Position numbers and translations under genes: made by a program. The notes beneath the pieces are model-generated. The model saw only the letters and a list, made by a program, of their open reading frames with translations. It had not been told where the DNA came from and searched no databases. From Propionibacteriaceae bacterium (GTDB lineage Bacteria > Actinomycetota > Actinomycetes > Propionibacteriales > Propionibacteriaceae): DNA of 50,935 nt. This document shows positions 34,331 to 43,519 of this stretch, in pieces (within the stretch, counting starts at the first letter, position 1; every line of letters begins with the position of its first letter). The DNA is taken from assembly GCA_905372155.1 (NCBI GenBank), contig CAJPNZ010000011.1:1-50935 (forward strand), written 5' to 3'.

Positions 34331-36192
34331 CGCCCCTCCTTCTTCACAGTGGCCAAACGCGCGTCGCGCACCACCGACACCAGGTCGTCGGCGCGCAGCT
34401 GCTCAATCTCGAACCGGGACGCCCCCAGCGCGGCCGCCAGGGTGGCACCGTGCCCCCGCGCCGCCGGTGAGGCCGGTTCGGTGTCGACGACCACCCACGT
34501 CACCCGGCCGTCGCCGCCGAGCCGCCCGGCGATCTCGGTCACCTCGGCGGCCGCGCCGCGGGACACCCGCCCGGCCAGGTCGACGTTGCCGCGTCCATCG
34601 GTCACCACGATCACCAGCGGACGCAGCGCCGGGTCCTTCAGCAGCGCCCGCCGCACCACCCGCGACGCCTCGACCAGGCCCGCGGCCAGCGGGGTACGTC
34701 CACCCACTGGTAGCTCCCGCAGCCGCCGCTCGGCCAACTCGACCGAGGAGGTGGGTTCCACCAGCACCTGGGCCTCGGCGCCGCGGAAACTGACCAGCGA
34801 CACCTGATCGCGTTTGACGTAGGCGTCCAGCAGCAGGCTGAGCACCGCCCCCTTGCTGGCCACCATCCGGTTGCGGGCGCCCATGGAGCCGGAGGCGTCC
34901 ACGCACAGCACCACCAGGGAGCCGGTCTGCCTCACCCGGACCTTGCGGAACCAGTCGCTGGGTTCGATCAGCACCGCCAGTTCGCTGCGGGGGTCACCTT
35001 GCTCGGCGGCCCGGAGGCGGCGCTCGCGCTGGTGCACGGCCCCGGCCCGCAGCGTGGCGTCCAGGGCCAGGTCCACGGCCTCCCGCGTCGGGCGGGCACG
35101 GACGTAGCGGCCCCGGCCGCCAGCGCTGACCGCTGTGGTGCGCCGGCCCGAGCCGAGGCGTCCGTCCGGCTCCGCGGCAGGGTGCAGCGGACGCACCCGG
35201 AACGGCTCACCGGTCGCGGCGACATCCTCGGGTGGGGTGCCGCCGGACGCCGGGGCGTCGGCGTCCGTCTCGGCTGGCGGCGAGGACGAGGTGGGTGGGG
35301 GTTCGGGCCGGGTAGCCTGCGCCGAGGTGGGTGAGGGCGGTTCGGCGGCCTGGCGGCGACGATGGGCCAACACCAACTCGGCGACCGCCTCCACGTCCTC
35401 CTCGCTCACCCGCTGGCTGCCCCGCCAGGCCGCGTGGGCCCGGGCGGCGCGGCTCATCACCAGCTCGGCCCGGTGCCCGGCGACGTGGGCGGCCAGCACC
35501 CGCGCCGCGACGAGTTCCTGGATGTCCCGGCCCAGCCACACCGCGGGGGCCGCCTCCCGGGCCCGGCGGAGCCGCTCCGCCAGGGCGGCCTCCTGGTCCG
35601 CCCAGGCCCCCGCGAAAGCCTCCGGGTCGGCGTCGAAGGCGAACCTGCGGGCCATGATCTCGACCCGCTCGTCCAGGTCGGGTGAGCCGTCCACCTGGAC
35701 GCACAGGCCGAAGCGGTCCAGCAGCTGGGGACGCAGCGCCCCCTCCTCGGGGTTCATCGTGCCGACCAGCGCGAACCGGGCCCGCTGGGTGCGGGAGAAC
35801 CCCTCCCGCTCGGTGAGGACGACCCCGCTGGCCGCAGCGTCCAGCACCAGGTCGGTCAGGTGGTCGGCGAGCAGGTTGACCTCGTCGACGTAGAGGACCC
35901 CGCCGTGGGCCTCGGCCAGCAACCCCGGCAGGAACCGGGGGGCGCCGCCGGTCAGCGTCGCCTCCAGGTCCAGGCCCCCAACCAGGCGGTCCTCGGTGGC
36001 ACCCAAGGCCAGCGTCCGCAACCTTCCGGATGGCAGCAGCGCGGCGAGGGAACGCACCATGGTGGATTTGGCGGTGCCCTTGGCGCCCTGGATCAGCACC
36101 CCGCCGATCCCGGGGTCGATGGCGACCAGTTGCAGGGCGAGCCGCATCCGCGGCTGCCCCACAATGGCCGAGAATGGGAAGAGCCTCGTCAC
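34327..36192 (-). CDS. Chelatase subunit D: AAA+ and VWA domains (ChlD/BchD type)
   Basis: A 621-residue protein. The N-terminal AAA+ domain has Walker A GAKGTAKST (36-44), Walker B GVLYVDEVN and GTMNPEEGALRPQLLDRFGL. A Pro/Ala/Ser-rich acidic linker (about 285-345) follows. The C-terminal von Willebrand A domain has the MIDAS motif in VDASGSMG and TDGRGN. Walker A is intact, unlike in many plant ChlD proteins. The GTG at 36192 lies one base after the lipoprotein stop; a longer frame runs into that gene and is rejected. It should pair with the ChlI-like subunit and couple ATP use to the CobN-like subunit. Confidence 0.92.
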   Translation of the reverse strand: MTRLFPFSAIVGQPRMRLALQLVAIDPGIGGVLIQGAKGTAKSTMVRSLAALLPSGRLRTLALGATEDRLVGGLDLEATLTGGAPRFLPGLLAEAHGGVLYVDEVNLLADHLTDLVLDAAASGVVLTEREGFSRTQRARFALVGTMNPEEGALRPQLLDRFGLCVQVDGSPDLDERVEIMARRFAFDADPEAFAGAWADQEAALAERLRRAREAAPAVWLGRDIQELVAARVLAAHVAGHRAELVMSRAARAHAAWRGSQRVSEEDVEAVAELVLAHRRRQAAEPPSPTSAQATRPEPPPTSSSPPAETDADAPASGGTPPEDVAATGEPFRVRPLHPAAEPDGRLGSGRRTTAVSAGGRGRYVRARPTREAVDLALDATLRAGAVHQRERRLRAAEQGDPRSELAVLIEPSDWFRKVRVRQTGSLVVLCVDASGSMGARNRMVASKGAVLSLLLDAYVKRDQVSLVSFRGAEAQVLVEPTSSVELAERRLRELPVGGRTPLAAGLVEASRVVRRALLKDPALRPLVIVVTDGRGNVDLAGRVSRGAAAEVTEIAGRLGGDGRVTWVVVDTEPASPAARGHGATLAAALGASRFEIEQLRADDLVSVVRDARLATVKKEGR

Positions 36193-36193
36193 G

Positions 36194-36727
36194 TTACGGG
36201 GTGGTGGCTTCCTCGACGGTCTTGCCGTAGCGCTTCTGGAACCAGGCCTCCAGCTCACCGCGTTCCTGGCCGCGGTCCTTCTGCGCCTTGTCGAACATGC
36301 CCCGCTCCTTGAGGGTCTTGATCGCGTCGTTGCCCTGCCCATCGACGACCGTGACGAGTTCGCCGGTGCCCAGATTCAGGGTGTAGTCGAACTCCTTCTG
36401 CATGGCCGAGACCAGCCGGTGGCACAGCATCGTCTGCTTGGCGTAGTCGAACACGTAGTAGTCGCTGAAGTCCTTCCCGCTGCTGGGGTCGACCAGCTGG
36501 AACCGCGCGGTCTTGGCGGCGGGCTCGATGGTGACCTTCACACCCGACCCGTTGAACAGGTTGGCCTGCTGGTCGGTGTCGATCAGCTTGTCTCCCTCCT
36601 TCGCGAGGGACGCACCCGACGCACTGACCGTGCTCTGCGGAGCCTGGCTGGGCGTCCCGGACGCACACCCGGACACACCCAGCCCCACCGCCAAGCAGAT
36701 CCCGGCAATCACGACGAATCTCTTCAT
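36194..36727 (-). CDS. Lipoprotein of unknown function inside the chelatase operon
   Basis: A 177-residue exported lipoprotein: hydrophobic signal ending VSGC with the lipidated Cys at residue 21, then a Ser/Ala/Thr linker and a compact soluble domain of about 130 residues. This contains YYVFDYAKQTMLCHRLV, with a Cys-His pair that might bind a metal or haem, and a charged C-terminus. I do not recognise a family. It sits 21 bases after the CobN-like gene and directly before chlD, so it is part of the metal-tetrapyrrole operon and may deliver ligand at the cell surface. Confidence 0.75.
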   Translation of the reverse strand: MKRFVVIAGICLAVGLGVSGCASGTPSQAPQSTVSASGASLAKEGDKLIDTDQQANLFNGSGVKVTIEPAAKTARFQLVDPSSGKDFSDYYVFDYAKQTMLCHRLVSAMQKEFDYTLNLGTGELVTVVDGQGNDAIKTLKERGMFDKAQKDRGQERGELEAWFQKRYGKTVEEATTP

Positions 36728-36748
36728 GGTCTGTCTATCCTTCCTGTC

Positions 36749-39700
36749 CTAGGCACCGGTCTCCCCGGCCCCCTCCAGTCCGGCATCGGTGTCGAACTGG
36801 ACGTTCTCCAGCGTGTCGATCCGCTCCTCACAGGCCTGCCACAGGTCGCGCCGGTTCGCCTCCAGCAGACGCCCGGCGATGGCCGCCGTGGCGTGCGGGT
36901 TGGCCTCGCGGAGACGCCTCAGCATCTCCGGGTCGCCGAGGAACCGGTCGCAAACCGCGTCGAACATCCAGTCGGCCATCTCGCCGGTGGTAGCGGCCAG
37001 GCCCAGCAGGTTGGTGGTGCGCTCGGCGATCTCTCCCACCCCCTGGTGGCCGTGGGCCAGCATCGCCTCGACCCAGGCCGGGTTGAGCAGCTGGGCGTAC
37101 AGCCCGGCCCGGGCCGCGTCGGCGGCCGTCGCCGTGTGCACCCGCCGCCCGGTGGTGTCGGTCACCAGCGTCGGAACCGCCTCACCGCGGGCCGCGGCGA
37201 CCCCGGCGCTCATCCCACCCAGGAACTCGAAGTAGTGGTCGAGGTCGGTGATGTGGTGTTCGTTGGACGAGCGGCACTGGGCGACGAGCTGCACGTCCGC
37301 CAGGTGCCCGCGGTACAGGCCGGGCACCTTCTCGCCGTGCCGGTGCCGGGAGTAGAGGTGCTGGGCGCCCTGGGTGAAGTGTTCGGCCAGGTCCGTCGTC
37401 GAGGACCAGTTTCCGGTGTCGATCACGTCGGTCAGCCCGGTGGCATATAGCTCCGGCGGTGGCCCGAAAACCCGGACGTGGCTGAGTTCGCGGGTCTCGG
37501 ACTCGGTCATCCCGCCGTCCAGCAGGTGCTGGCGGAGCTGCCTCGTCCTGGCCGCGATCGGGTTGATCTCGTCCGGTTCGTCGAGCGCGGCGACCGCGGC
37601 GAACATGTCGTCCAGCTCCTCGACGAGGGTGCCGAACAGGTCCCGGAAGAACCCGGAGATCGTGACCACCACGTCCACCCGCGGCCCGGGCAGCTCCTCG
37701 CGGGGGATGACCTCCCAGCCGGGCAGGCCGGGACGCCGCGACGGGGCCCGGCGCACCCCGATCAGCGACATCACCTGGGCGTAGGTCTCGCCGTGGGTCC
37801 GGGTCGTCTCCAGACCCCACAGCACCAGCCCGACGCAGGACGGCCAGGCGCCGCCGTGGCCGTCCCGGTAGACCTCGACGATCTGGGCCGCCATCTCGGC
37901 CCCTCGGCGGGCGGCCAGCGCGCTGGGCACCTGCCGGGGGTCGAACTGGTAGAGGGAGGCCCCGCTGGGCAGGACCTCGGGGTTGCGGATGGCGTCTCCC
38001 CCGAGCCGGGCCTCCACGTGGCGTCCGGACAAGGCGCGATGGAGGAACTCCCATTCCTGGTTGGCGGCGAACCGGAGCGCCAGCTCGCGGGCCCGGACGA
38101 TCACGGCCTGGGAGGTCTCGTCCCCGGCCAGGTCCGCGGCCGGGGCCTGGCTGGTCAGCGCCATCTCCACCAGCCGTTTGGCGGCCTCGTCGTAGCGGGC
38201 GATCTCGGCCTCATTGAGGCGGTGGATGCGTTCGGCGTCCAGCCCGTCGGCGGCGGCCATCAGCTCGTACCCGGGGGCCAGGTCGCCCACCCCGTTTCCA
38301 ATCACCCCGGCGACCATGTAGGCCACCTCGCCGGCGTCCCAGTGGCTGCCGAAGACGTGCAGCCCCAGGGGGATCAGCTGGGCGCGCAGCCGCTCCAGTT
38401 CGCCCTCCAGCTGGTCGGGGTCGGTGGGCAGGTGAGCCCGTTTCGCGCGCTGCCTGAGGTCGGCCAGCTGATCCTCGCTGCTTTGCGGGGTCATGGCGTG
38501 GCTGCGCCGGTAGGCGGCCAGGGCCTCGGCCAGCTCCTCCAGCTCGTCGTGCAGCCCTCCGGGGGTCATGACGGGCGGCTGGTAGCTGACCAGCGTCGCG
38601 TGGGAGCGACGCCTGGCCAGCAGCGCCTCGGCCGGGTTGCCCGCGTAGTACAAGTAGATGTGTGGGATATCGCCGACCATGAGGTCGGGGAAGTCGTGCA
38701 CGCTGACCGCGTTCTCCTTCGACTTCAGGAACTCCAGCGTGCCGTGGGTGCCGACGTGGACGATCACGTCGGCCCGCCACACGTGCTGCAGCCAGGTGTA
38801 GTAGGCCAGGTACTGGGGGTGCGGCGGGACGGTGTTGTCGTGGGCCAGGGCGTCGTCCACCTCGGGGGCGCGCCCCGGCTGGACGCCCACCAGCACGTTG
38901 CCGTACTCGACGTGGGGGATCAGGTAGTCCCCGTCAGAATCGACCATGGGCCGCGGCCCGTCCGCTGGCCAGGCCCGGATGACCTCGTCCCACGCCTGGT
39001 GGTTGCCGAGGTCGGCCTGGGCCTGCCGGTGCGGGTAGGTGAGCGGCTGCACCTCAGTGAGGTAGGCGGGGGAGTTGACCTGGCCCGCCATGAGGTCGGC
39101 GCGCAGCCGGGCGGCGGTCACCGGCTGGGTGCGGTAGCCCGTCCGGTGGAGTTCGGCCAGGATCGCGGCGATGGATTCGGCGACGTCGAGCTGCGAGGCC
39201 GCCAGCAGGTTGCCCTCCCCGGCCGGGTAGTCGTATCCGATGAGGCAGACCCGCTTGTCGGCGTTCGCCAGGCCCCGCAGCCGCAGCAGCCCCCTTACCC
39301 GCCCCACCAGCCGGTTGAGCTGCTCGTCGATGACCTGCAGTTCGGCGGTGTCGACCCGGTGGCGGGCGTCGTACTGGGGTGGGGTCATGGCGGCGATGGG
39401 GATCTGGTTGATCGCCCCGTCGAACTCGGGCAGCATCACCGAGACCAGCACCTCGGATGGCCCCAGCCCGTTGGAGTGGTGCAGCCACTCCTCGGCGGTG
39501 GTGCGGGTCAGCAGGATCGGTGACAGGTAGGGCACGCCCAGCCGGTTGAGGGCGGCGACGCCGTGGTCGGCGTCACCGCCAGTGGGGCCGGCACCGAACC
39601 GGAAACTCATCAGGGTCACCACGAGGTCAGGTTCGAGGCCGGGGGTGGCGCACAGTTCCAGGATCCGGTCGACCGCGCTCGCGGCATCGGTCTCGATCGC

Positions 39701-40423
39701 GACCGGCAGCACCCAGGCGTCGCCCGAGAGCGCCTCGGCGAGCCTGGCTGCGACGGGTTCGGGGTCGGTGGGGTAGCTGACCCCGTTGTACAGCAGTGCC
39801 ACGACGGGGCGTCCCTCCGGCCCCGGGTGGGCGGCGAGGTAGTCCTCGGCGCTGGCGTAGCGGGCCCGGGTGGCCGGGTCGGCCAGGTGCACACCGGGGG
39901 TTTGGGGGCTCGGCTCGGGGACGTCGAGGCCGGGCAGGTCACCGTAGTCGCGCAGCAGGGTGCCGAGCACGAACAGGGCGTCGCCGCCGCGCATTGTCCG
40001 GTAGGCACGGGCGAGCCGGGAGAAGGTCATCGCGTCCCGCCGGGCCTGGAAGTCGTCCACGCCGCGGGGCGGGGCGGGGGGTGCGCCCAGCATCATCGGC
40101 GGCATCGTCCCGGGAGCGAGCCGGAACTGGCCAAGCCGGGTCTGGCCGGCGAATTGCATGCCGAAGGGCAGCAGGTGGCCCGGGTATCCGTCCAGGATCG
40201 GCGCCAGGGCGTCCTGCCAGGCCGGGTCGGAGCGCATCAGGTCCACGATGACCGCGTCGGCGGACGAGACCGCCCCGGCGAGAGCGTCGGCGTCGCCGAG
40301 GGGCTGGCCGGAGTCGAACAGCGTGAGGCTGCCCCAGCCGGGGACCGCGCGGTCAAGGTGGGCGGCGGTGTCGATGAAACAACGCAGCGCACCCGGGTAG
40401 TGGGTGATCGCGACGATCTTCAT
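36749..40423 (-). CDS. CobN/BchH-family chelatase large subunit (HmuS-like candidate)
   Basis: A 1,224-residue protein of the CobN/magnesium chelatase H family, which holds the tetrapyrrole during metal insertion or, for HmuS-type members, is linked to haem use. Family hallmarks include HVGTHGTLEFLKSKENAVS with the catalytic-region histidines, GDIPHIYLYYAGNPAEALLA, and near the end RYRGHLADVQLVAQ-like and EHHITDLDHYFEFLGGM segments. Length is close to CobN. The ATG at 40423 overlaps the importer ATPase stop as ATGA. Co-transcription with a haem/siderophore-type importer and a DtxR-like box, without corrin genes, favours haem or another scavenged metal tetrapyrrole over cobalamin biosynthesis. 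Confidence 0.9.
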   Translation of the reverse strand: MKIVAITHYPGALRCFIDTAAHLDRAVPGWGSLTLFDSGQPLGDADALAGAVSSADAVIVDLMRSDPAWQDALAPILDGYPGHLLPFGMQFAGQTRLGQFRLAPGTMPPMMLGAPPAPPRGVDDFQARRDAMTFSRLARAYRTMRGGDALFVLGTLLRDYGDLPGLDVPEPSPQTPGVHLADPATRARYASAEDYLAAHPGPEGRPVVALLYNGVSYPTDPEPVAARLAEALSGDAWVLPVAIETDAASAVDRILELCATPGLEPDLVVTLMSFRFGAGPTGGDADHGVAALNRLGVPYLSPILLTRTTAEEWLHHSNGLGPSEVLVSVMLPEFDGAINQIPIAAMTPPQYDARHRVDTAELQVIDEQLNRLVGRVRGLLRLRGLANADKRVCLIGYDYPAGEGNLLAASQLDVAESIAAILAELHRTGYRTQPVTAARLRADLMAGQVNSPAYLTEVQPLTYPHRQAQADLGNHQAWDEVIRAWPADGPRPMVDSDGDYLIPHVEYGNVLVGVQPGRAPEVDDALAHDNTVPPHPQYLAYYTWLQHVWRADVIVHVGTHGTLEFLKSKENAVSVHDFPDLMVGDIPHIYLYYAGNPAEALLARRRSHATLVSYQPPVMTPGGLHDELEELAEALAAYRRSHAMTPQSSEDQLADLRQRAKRAHLPTDPDQLEGELERLRAQLIPLGLHVFGSHWDAGEVAYMVAGVIGNGVGDLAPGYELMAAADGLDAERIHRLNEAEIARYDEAAKRLVEMALTSQAPAADLAGDETSQAVIVRARELALRFAANQEWEFLHRALSGRHVEARLGGDAIRNPEVLPSGASLYQFDPRQVPSALAARRGAEMAAQIVEVYRDGHGGAWPSCVGLVLWGLETTRTHGETYAQVMSLIGVRRAPSRRPGLPGWEVIPREELPGPRVDVVVTISGFFRDLFGTLVEELDDMFAAVAALDEPDEINPIAARTRQLRQHLLDGGMTESETRELSHVRVFGPPPELYATGLTDVIDTGNWSSTTDLAEHFTQGAQHLYSRHRHGEKVPGLYRGHLADVQLVAQCRSSNEHHITDLDHYFEFLGGMSAGVAAARGEAVPTLVTDTTGRRVHTATAADAARAGLYAQLLNPAWVEAMLAHGHQGVGEIAERTTNLLGLAATTGEMADWMFDAVCDRFLGDPEMLRRLREANPHATAAIAGRLLEANRRDLWQACEERIDTLENVQFDTDAGLEGAGETGA

Positions 40424-41247
40424 GGTGTTCCTTCCGTTTCCTGGTTCTCCGGCGGCGCCGCGTTCACCCGGTGCCGCGGGACGATCACCGGGTGGCCGGC
40501 GCTGGGGTCGGTGGTGACCCAGGCGTTCACGGCGAAGTTTCGTTCGATCTGACCGGCGGACAGCGCCTCGGCCGGGACGCCGTCCGTCCGGACCCGGCCC
40601 TCGCCCATCACGACGCAGCGGTCGCAGTAGCGGGCGGCCTGGGCCAGGTCGTGCAGTACCGTGATGACGGTGAGGCCGCTGCGCTGGTTCAGGTCGCGGA
40701 TCAGCTCCAGCACGTCGAGCTGGTGGGCGATGTCGAGGTAGGTGGTGGGTTCGTCCAGCAGCAGCACCTTCGGCTGCTGGGCCAGGGCCATGGCAATCCA
40801 CACGCGTTGCCGTTCGCCGCCCGACAGGGACGCCACCAGCCGGTGGGACAGGTGGGCGACCCCGGTGACGGCCATGGCCTCCTCGATCGCGGGGTCGCGC
40901 CCGGAGGGGTTCAGCCGCCACCAGGGCAGATAAGCGTAGCGTCCGTAGCCGATGAGGCGCCGCACCGTGACGTCGCCGCTGACCTGGCCGCCCTGCCACA
41001 CGACCGCCATCACCCGGGCGAGACCCGCGGGGGACAGCGCCCGGATGGGAGCGTCGTCGAGGCGCACCTCCCCCGCGTCGGGACGCAACGCGCCGCTGAG
41101 GGCCCGGATGAGGGTGGTCTTGCCGCAGCCGTTGGGGCCGAGGATGCCGTGCACCCGGCCCGGTGCGAAGTCGAGGTCGATGCCGTCCAGGATGCGTCTG
41201 CCGCCCAGGCTGAGCCGCAGCCCGCGGGCGCTGATCCGCGCCGTCAT
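40420..41247 (-). CDS. FecE/HmuV-like ABC importer ATPase
   Basis: A 275-residue ATPase: Walker A GPNGCGKTT, signature LSGGERQR, Walker B LLLDEPTTYLD, H-loop VLHDL. It belongs to the iron-siderophore/haem/cobalamin importer class. Its ATG shares one base with the permease stop (TGATG) and its own stop overlaps the CobN-like start. It pairs with the single permease upstream, presumably as homodimers. Confidence 0.9.
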   Translation of the reverse strand: MTARISARGLRLSLGGRRILDGIDLDFAPGRVHGILGPNGCGKTTLIRALSGALRPDAGEVRLDDAPIRALSPAGLARVMAVVWQGGQVSGDVTVRRLIGYGRYAYLPWWRLNPSGRDPAIEEAMAVTGVAHLSHRLVASLSGGERQRVWIAMALAQQPKVLLLDEPTTYLDIAHQLDVLELIRDLNQRSGLTVITVLHDLAQAARYCDRCVVMGEGRVRTDGVPAEALSAGQIERNFAVNAWVTTDPSAGHPVIVPRHRVNAAPPENQETEGTP

Positions 41248-42263
41248 CACAGGGCCCTTCGCAGCAGGAACAGGAAGAAGGGGACGCCCAGCACCGCCAT
41301 CATGATCCCGACGGGGATCTCGACCGGGCTGAACAGCGTCCGGGAGACCGTGTCGCTGATGGTGACCAGGGCGGCCCCGAGGACGATCGAGCCGGGGATC
41401 AGCAGGGCGTGGCTGGTGCCGACGACCAGGCGCACGATGTGGGGCACGATCAGGCCGACGAAGCCCAGCAGGCCCACGGCGCTGACGGCGCTCGCCGCGA
41501 GCAGGGCCGCGACCGCCGTCAGAGCCAGGCGGTTGGCCTGCACGTTCATGCCGAGGCCGCGGGCGACATCGTCGCCGAGCACGATGACATCCAGCCGCCG
41601 CACGGTGAACAGCGCCACCGCGAGCATGGCCACCGAATAGGGCCACAGCTGCTGCCACTCGGACCAGCCCTTGAGGGTCATGGCGCCGTTCATGAACATC
41701 AGCGCCCCCTGGATCCGGTCGGAGAACAGCACCATGACGGCGCTGATCCCGGCCGCGCACAGCGCCGAGACCGCGACCCCGGCGAGGATCACCCGGATCG
41801 GCTGGATGCCGCCGCGCCAGGCCAGCACGTAGATGACGATCGCGGCCGCCATGGCGCCGAGGAAGGCGACCAGCGGAACCAGCCCCTGATGCTGCGGGAA
41901 GACCAACAGCACCGAGATCCCGGCCAGCCCGGCCCCGGACGACACCCCGATGATCCCGGGGTCGGCCAGCGGGTTGCCCATCACCGCCTGCAGGATCGCC
42001 CCGGAGGTGGCCAGGTTCATGCCGACCAGGGTGCTCACCAGCACGCGGGGCAACCGGATGTCCCACACCACCCGCTGCCACTGCACGTCCCCGGAGCCGG
42101 TCAGCGCGGCGGCGACCTGGCCCGGGCTGAGGCTCAGGGTGCCGCTGCCGATCGCGAACAGCATCCCGGCCAGCAGCAGGACGCCGAGACCGGCGAAGAC
42201 CAGGGCCCGGTACCAGGTGCGTTCCCGCAGGCCCGGCTGGGCATGGACGGCCGCGACCGCCAT
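41247..42263 (-). CDS. FecCD-family ABC importer permease
   Basis: A 338-residue permease with about ten hydrophobic segments and the FecCD landmarks WDIRLPRVLVSTLVGMNLA, QAVMGNPLADPGIIGVSSGA and GFVGLIVPHIVRL. It is a single permease gene, so it likely forms a homodimer, in contrast to the two-permease system at 4-6 kb. It overlaps its upstream and downstream neighbours by one base each. Confidence 0.9.
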   Translation of the reverse strand: MAVAAVHAQPGLRERTWYRALVFAGLGVLLLAGMLFAIGSGTLSLSPGQVAAALTGSGDVQWQRVVWDIRLPRVLVSTLVGMNLATSGAILQAVMGNPLADPGIIGVSSGAGLAGISVLLVFPQHQGLVPLVAFLGAMAAAIVIYVLAWRGGIQPIRVILAGVAVSALCAAGISAVMVLFSDRIQGALMFMNGAMTLKGWSEWQQLWPYSVAMLAVALFTVRRLDVIVLGDDVARGLGMNVQANRLALTAVAALLAASAVSAVGLLGFVGLIVPHIVRLVVGTSHALLIPGSIVLGAALVTISDTVSRTLFSPVEIPVGIMMAVLGVPFFLFLLRRAL

Positions 42264-43285
42264 CAGGGCTCCACCGGGGCGCCGAAAACCTCCGGGTGGA
42301 CCGTGGCGGCCAGGTAGGCGAGCGCGTCGTCGTAGTAGGGCCCGGCGTTGAACAGGAAGTACTGCTGTGGGAGATAGCTGATGCGTCCCTCCCGGATGGC
42401 ATCGATGGCCTTCCAGGCGGGGTTCTGGTCAAGCTGGGTCTGGAGGGTCTGCCGGGCGAGGTCGTTGTTGCCGACCATGGACGTGACCAGCACGTGGTCA
42501 GGCTGCCGGGCGACGATGAACTCGATGTCGAGCGGGGTGGTCTCCGATCCGGGGTTGTCGGGGGTCGCACCCGAGGCGATGTTGGTGAGGCCGAGATCGT
42601 TGGCCATCTGCCCGGCGATGCTGTTGTCGAGTTTCACCGAGATGGTGTCGGCGGTGACGAACAGGATGGCCACCGACAGCGGTTTCTTCGGGGCCTTGGC
42701 CAGGATCTCGCCGTAGCGCGCGTCGATGGCGGCGAGGCGCTGCCCCGCGAGCTCCGGGTTGCCGCCGAGCACCCCGAAGGCGCGGTAGACCTGCTGCAGG
42801 TCGAGGTGGGAACGGATCCGCAGCAGCACGGTGGCGATCCCCAGGTTCTGGTAGGCCTCGGCGGCCGAGTCGTGGACTCCGTCGATGCCGAACACCAGGT
42901 CGGGGTTGAGTGCCGCCACGGCCTCGGTGTCCGTGGCGTAGGGCAGGCCGACCGAGGGCAGCGCCATGATCTTCTCGGCGTGTTCGCTGGCGAGGCGGAG
43001 GTTGCCGGTGAGCTCGGGGCGTCCGACCGCGGTGCCGCCCGCGTCGTACCAGATGTTGAGGGGCGTGCCGGAGAGGAAGACCACCCGTTCGGGACGTTTC
43101 TCCAGTTTCACGCTCCGCTTGGCGGTATCGGTCACGGTGAGGGGGAAGGAGTCCCCGGACAGGCTGATCGAACCCGCCTCGGCCGGGCTGGCGGAGGGCG
43201 TCTCGGGCGCGCTGGTCGCGGAACTGCACGCGGCGGCCAGGCTCAGCACGGCGAGCAACAAGAGACTCAGGCAGCGTCGCAGCAC
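42263..43285 (-). CDS. Substrate-binding lipoprotein of the chelatase-linked importer
   Basis: A 340-residue Peripla_BP_2-type binding protein with a signal peptide ending LAAAC (lipid-modified Cys at residue 20), then KRPERVVFLSGTPLNIWYDA at the start of the fold and NPDLVFGIDGVHDSA in the middle. The GTG at 43285 with AAAGGA upstream fits the signal peptide; a longer frame to 43480 would bury it and is rejected. It is the first gene of the operon that carries the chelatase subunits. Ligand is inferred to be haem or a related metal tetrapyrrole or siderophore. Confidence 0.88.
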   Translation of the reverse strand: MLRRCLSLLLLAVLSLAAACSSATSAPETPSASPAEAGSISLSGDSFPLTVTDTAKRSVKLEKRPERVVFLSGTPLNIWYDAGGTAVGRPELTGNLRLASEHAEKIMALPSVGLPYATDTEAVAALNPDLVFGIDGVHDSAAEAYQNLGIATVLLRIRSHLDLQQVYRAFGVLGGNPELAGQRLAAIDARYGEILAKAPKKPLSVAILFVTADTISVKLDNSIAGQMANDLGLTNIASGATPDNPGSETTPLDIEFIVARQPDHVLVTSMVGNNDLARQTLQTQLDQNPAWKAIDAIREGRISYLPQQYFLFNAGPYYDDALAYLAATVHPEVFGAPVEP

Positions 43286-43496
43286 GGGGCTGGTCCTTTC
43301 CGGAATCGGTTTGGTCCAAGTTTTGGGTAACAAATCGCGGAGAGTGTGCTGGTAGGTGGATCGTCGCGAGGATCGTCGTGGTGGCCCGGCGAGACGGACG
43401 CGGGTGATCGCGCTGGATCGTGCGGTCTCGATGGGACGGCGAAGCCAGAGCTTCACCGGGGCGAGCGCAGCAGATTCCACCTATCCGAATACTCTT

Positions 43497-43515
43497 TTAG
43501 GCAAGACTAATCTAT
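43497..43515. promoter_or_regulatory. DtxR/IdeR-like iron box before the chelatase operon
   Basis: TTAGGCAAGACTAATCTAT matches 14 of 19 positions of the actinobacterial DtxR/IdeR consensus TTAGGTTAGSCTAACCTAA. It lies about 210 bases upstream of the binding-protein start in an AT-rich patch. The long leader between box and start has no gene. Iron-dependent repression of the whole 10-kb operon is the natural reading. Confidence 0.55.
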
Positions 43516-43519
43516 CTTC

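Noticed and set aside
36749..40423. Naming the large chelatase subunit as cobN of aerobic cobalamin synthesis
   Set aside because: No other corrin-pathway gene is near, and the iron-type box and importer argue for another tetrapyrrole; the family is certain but the substrate is not.
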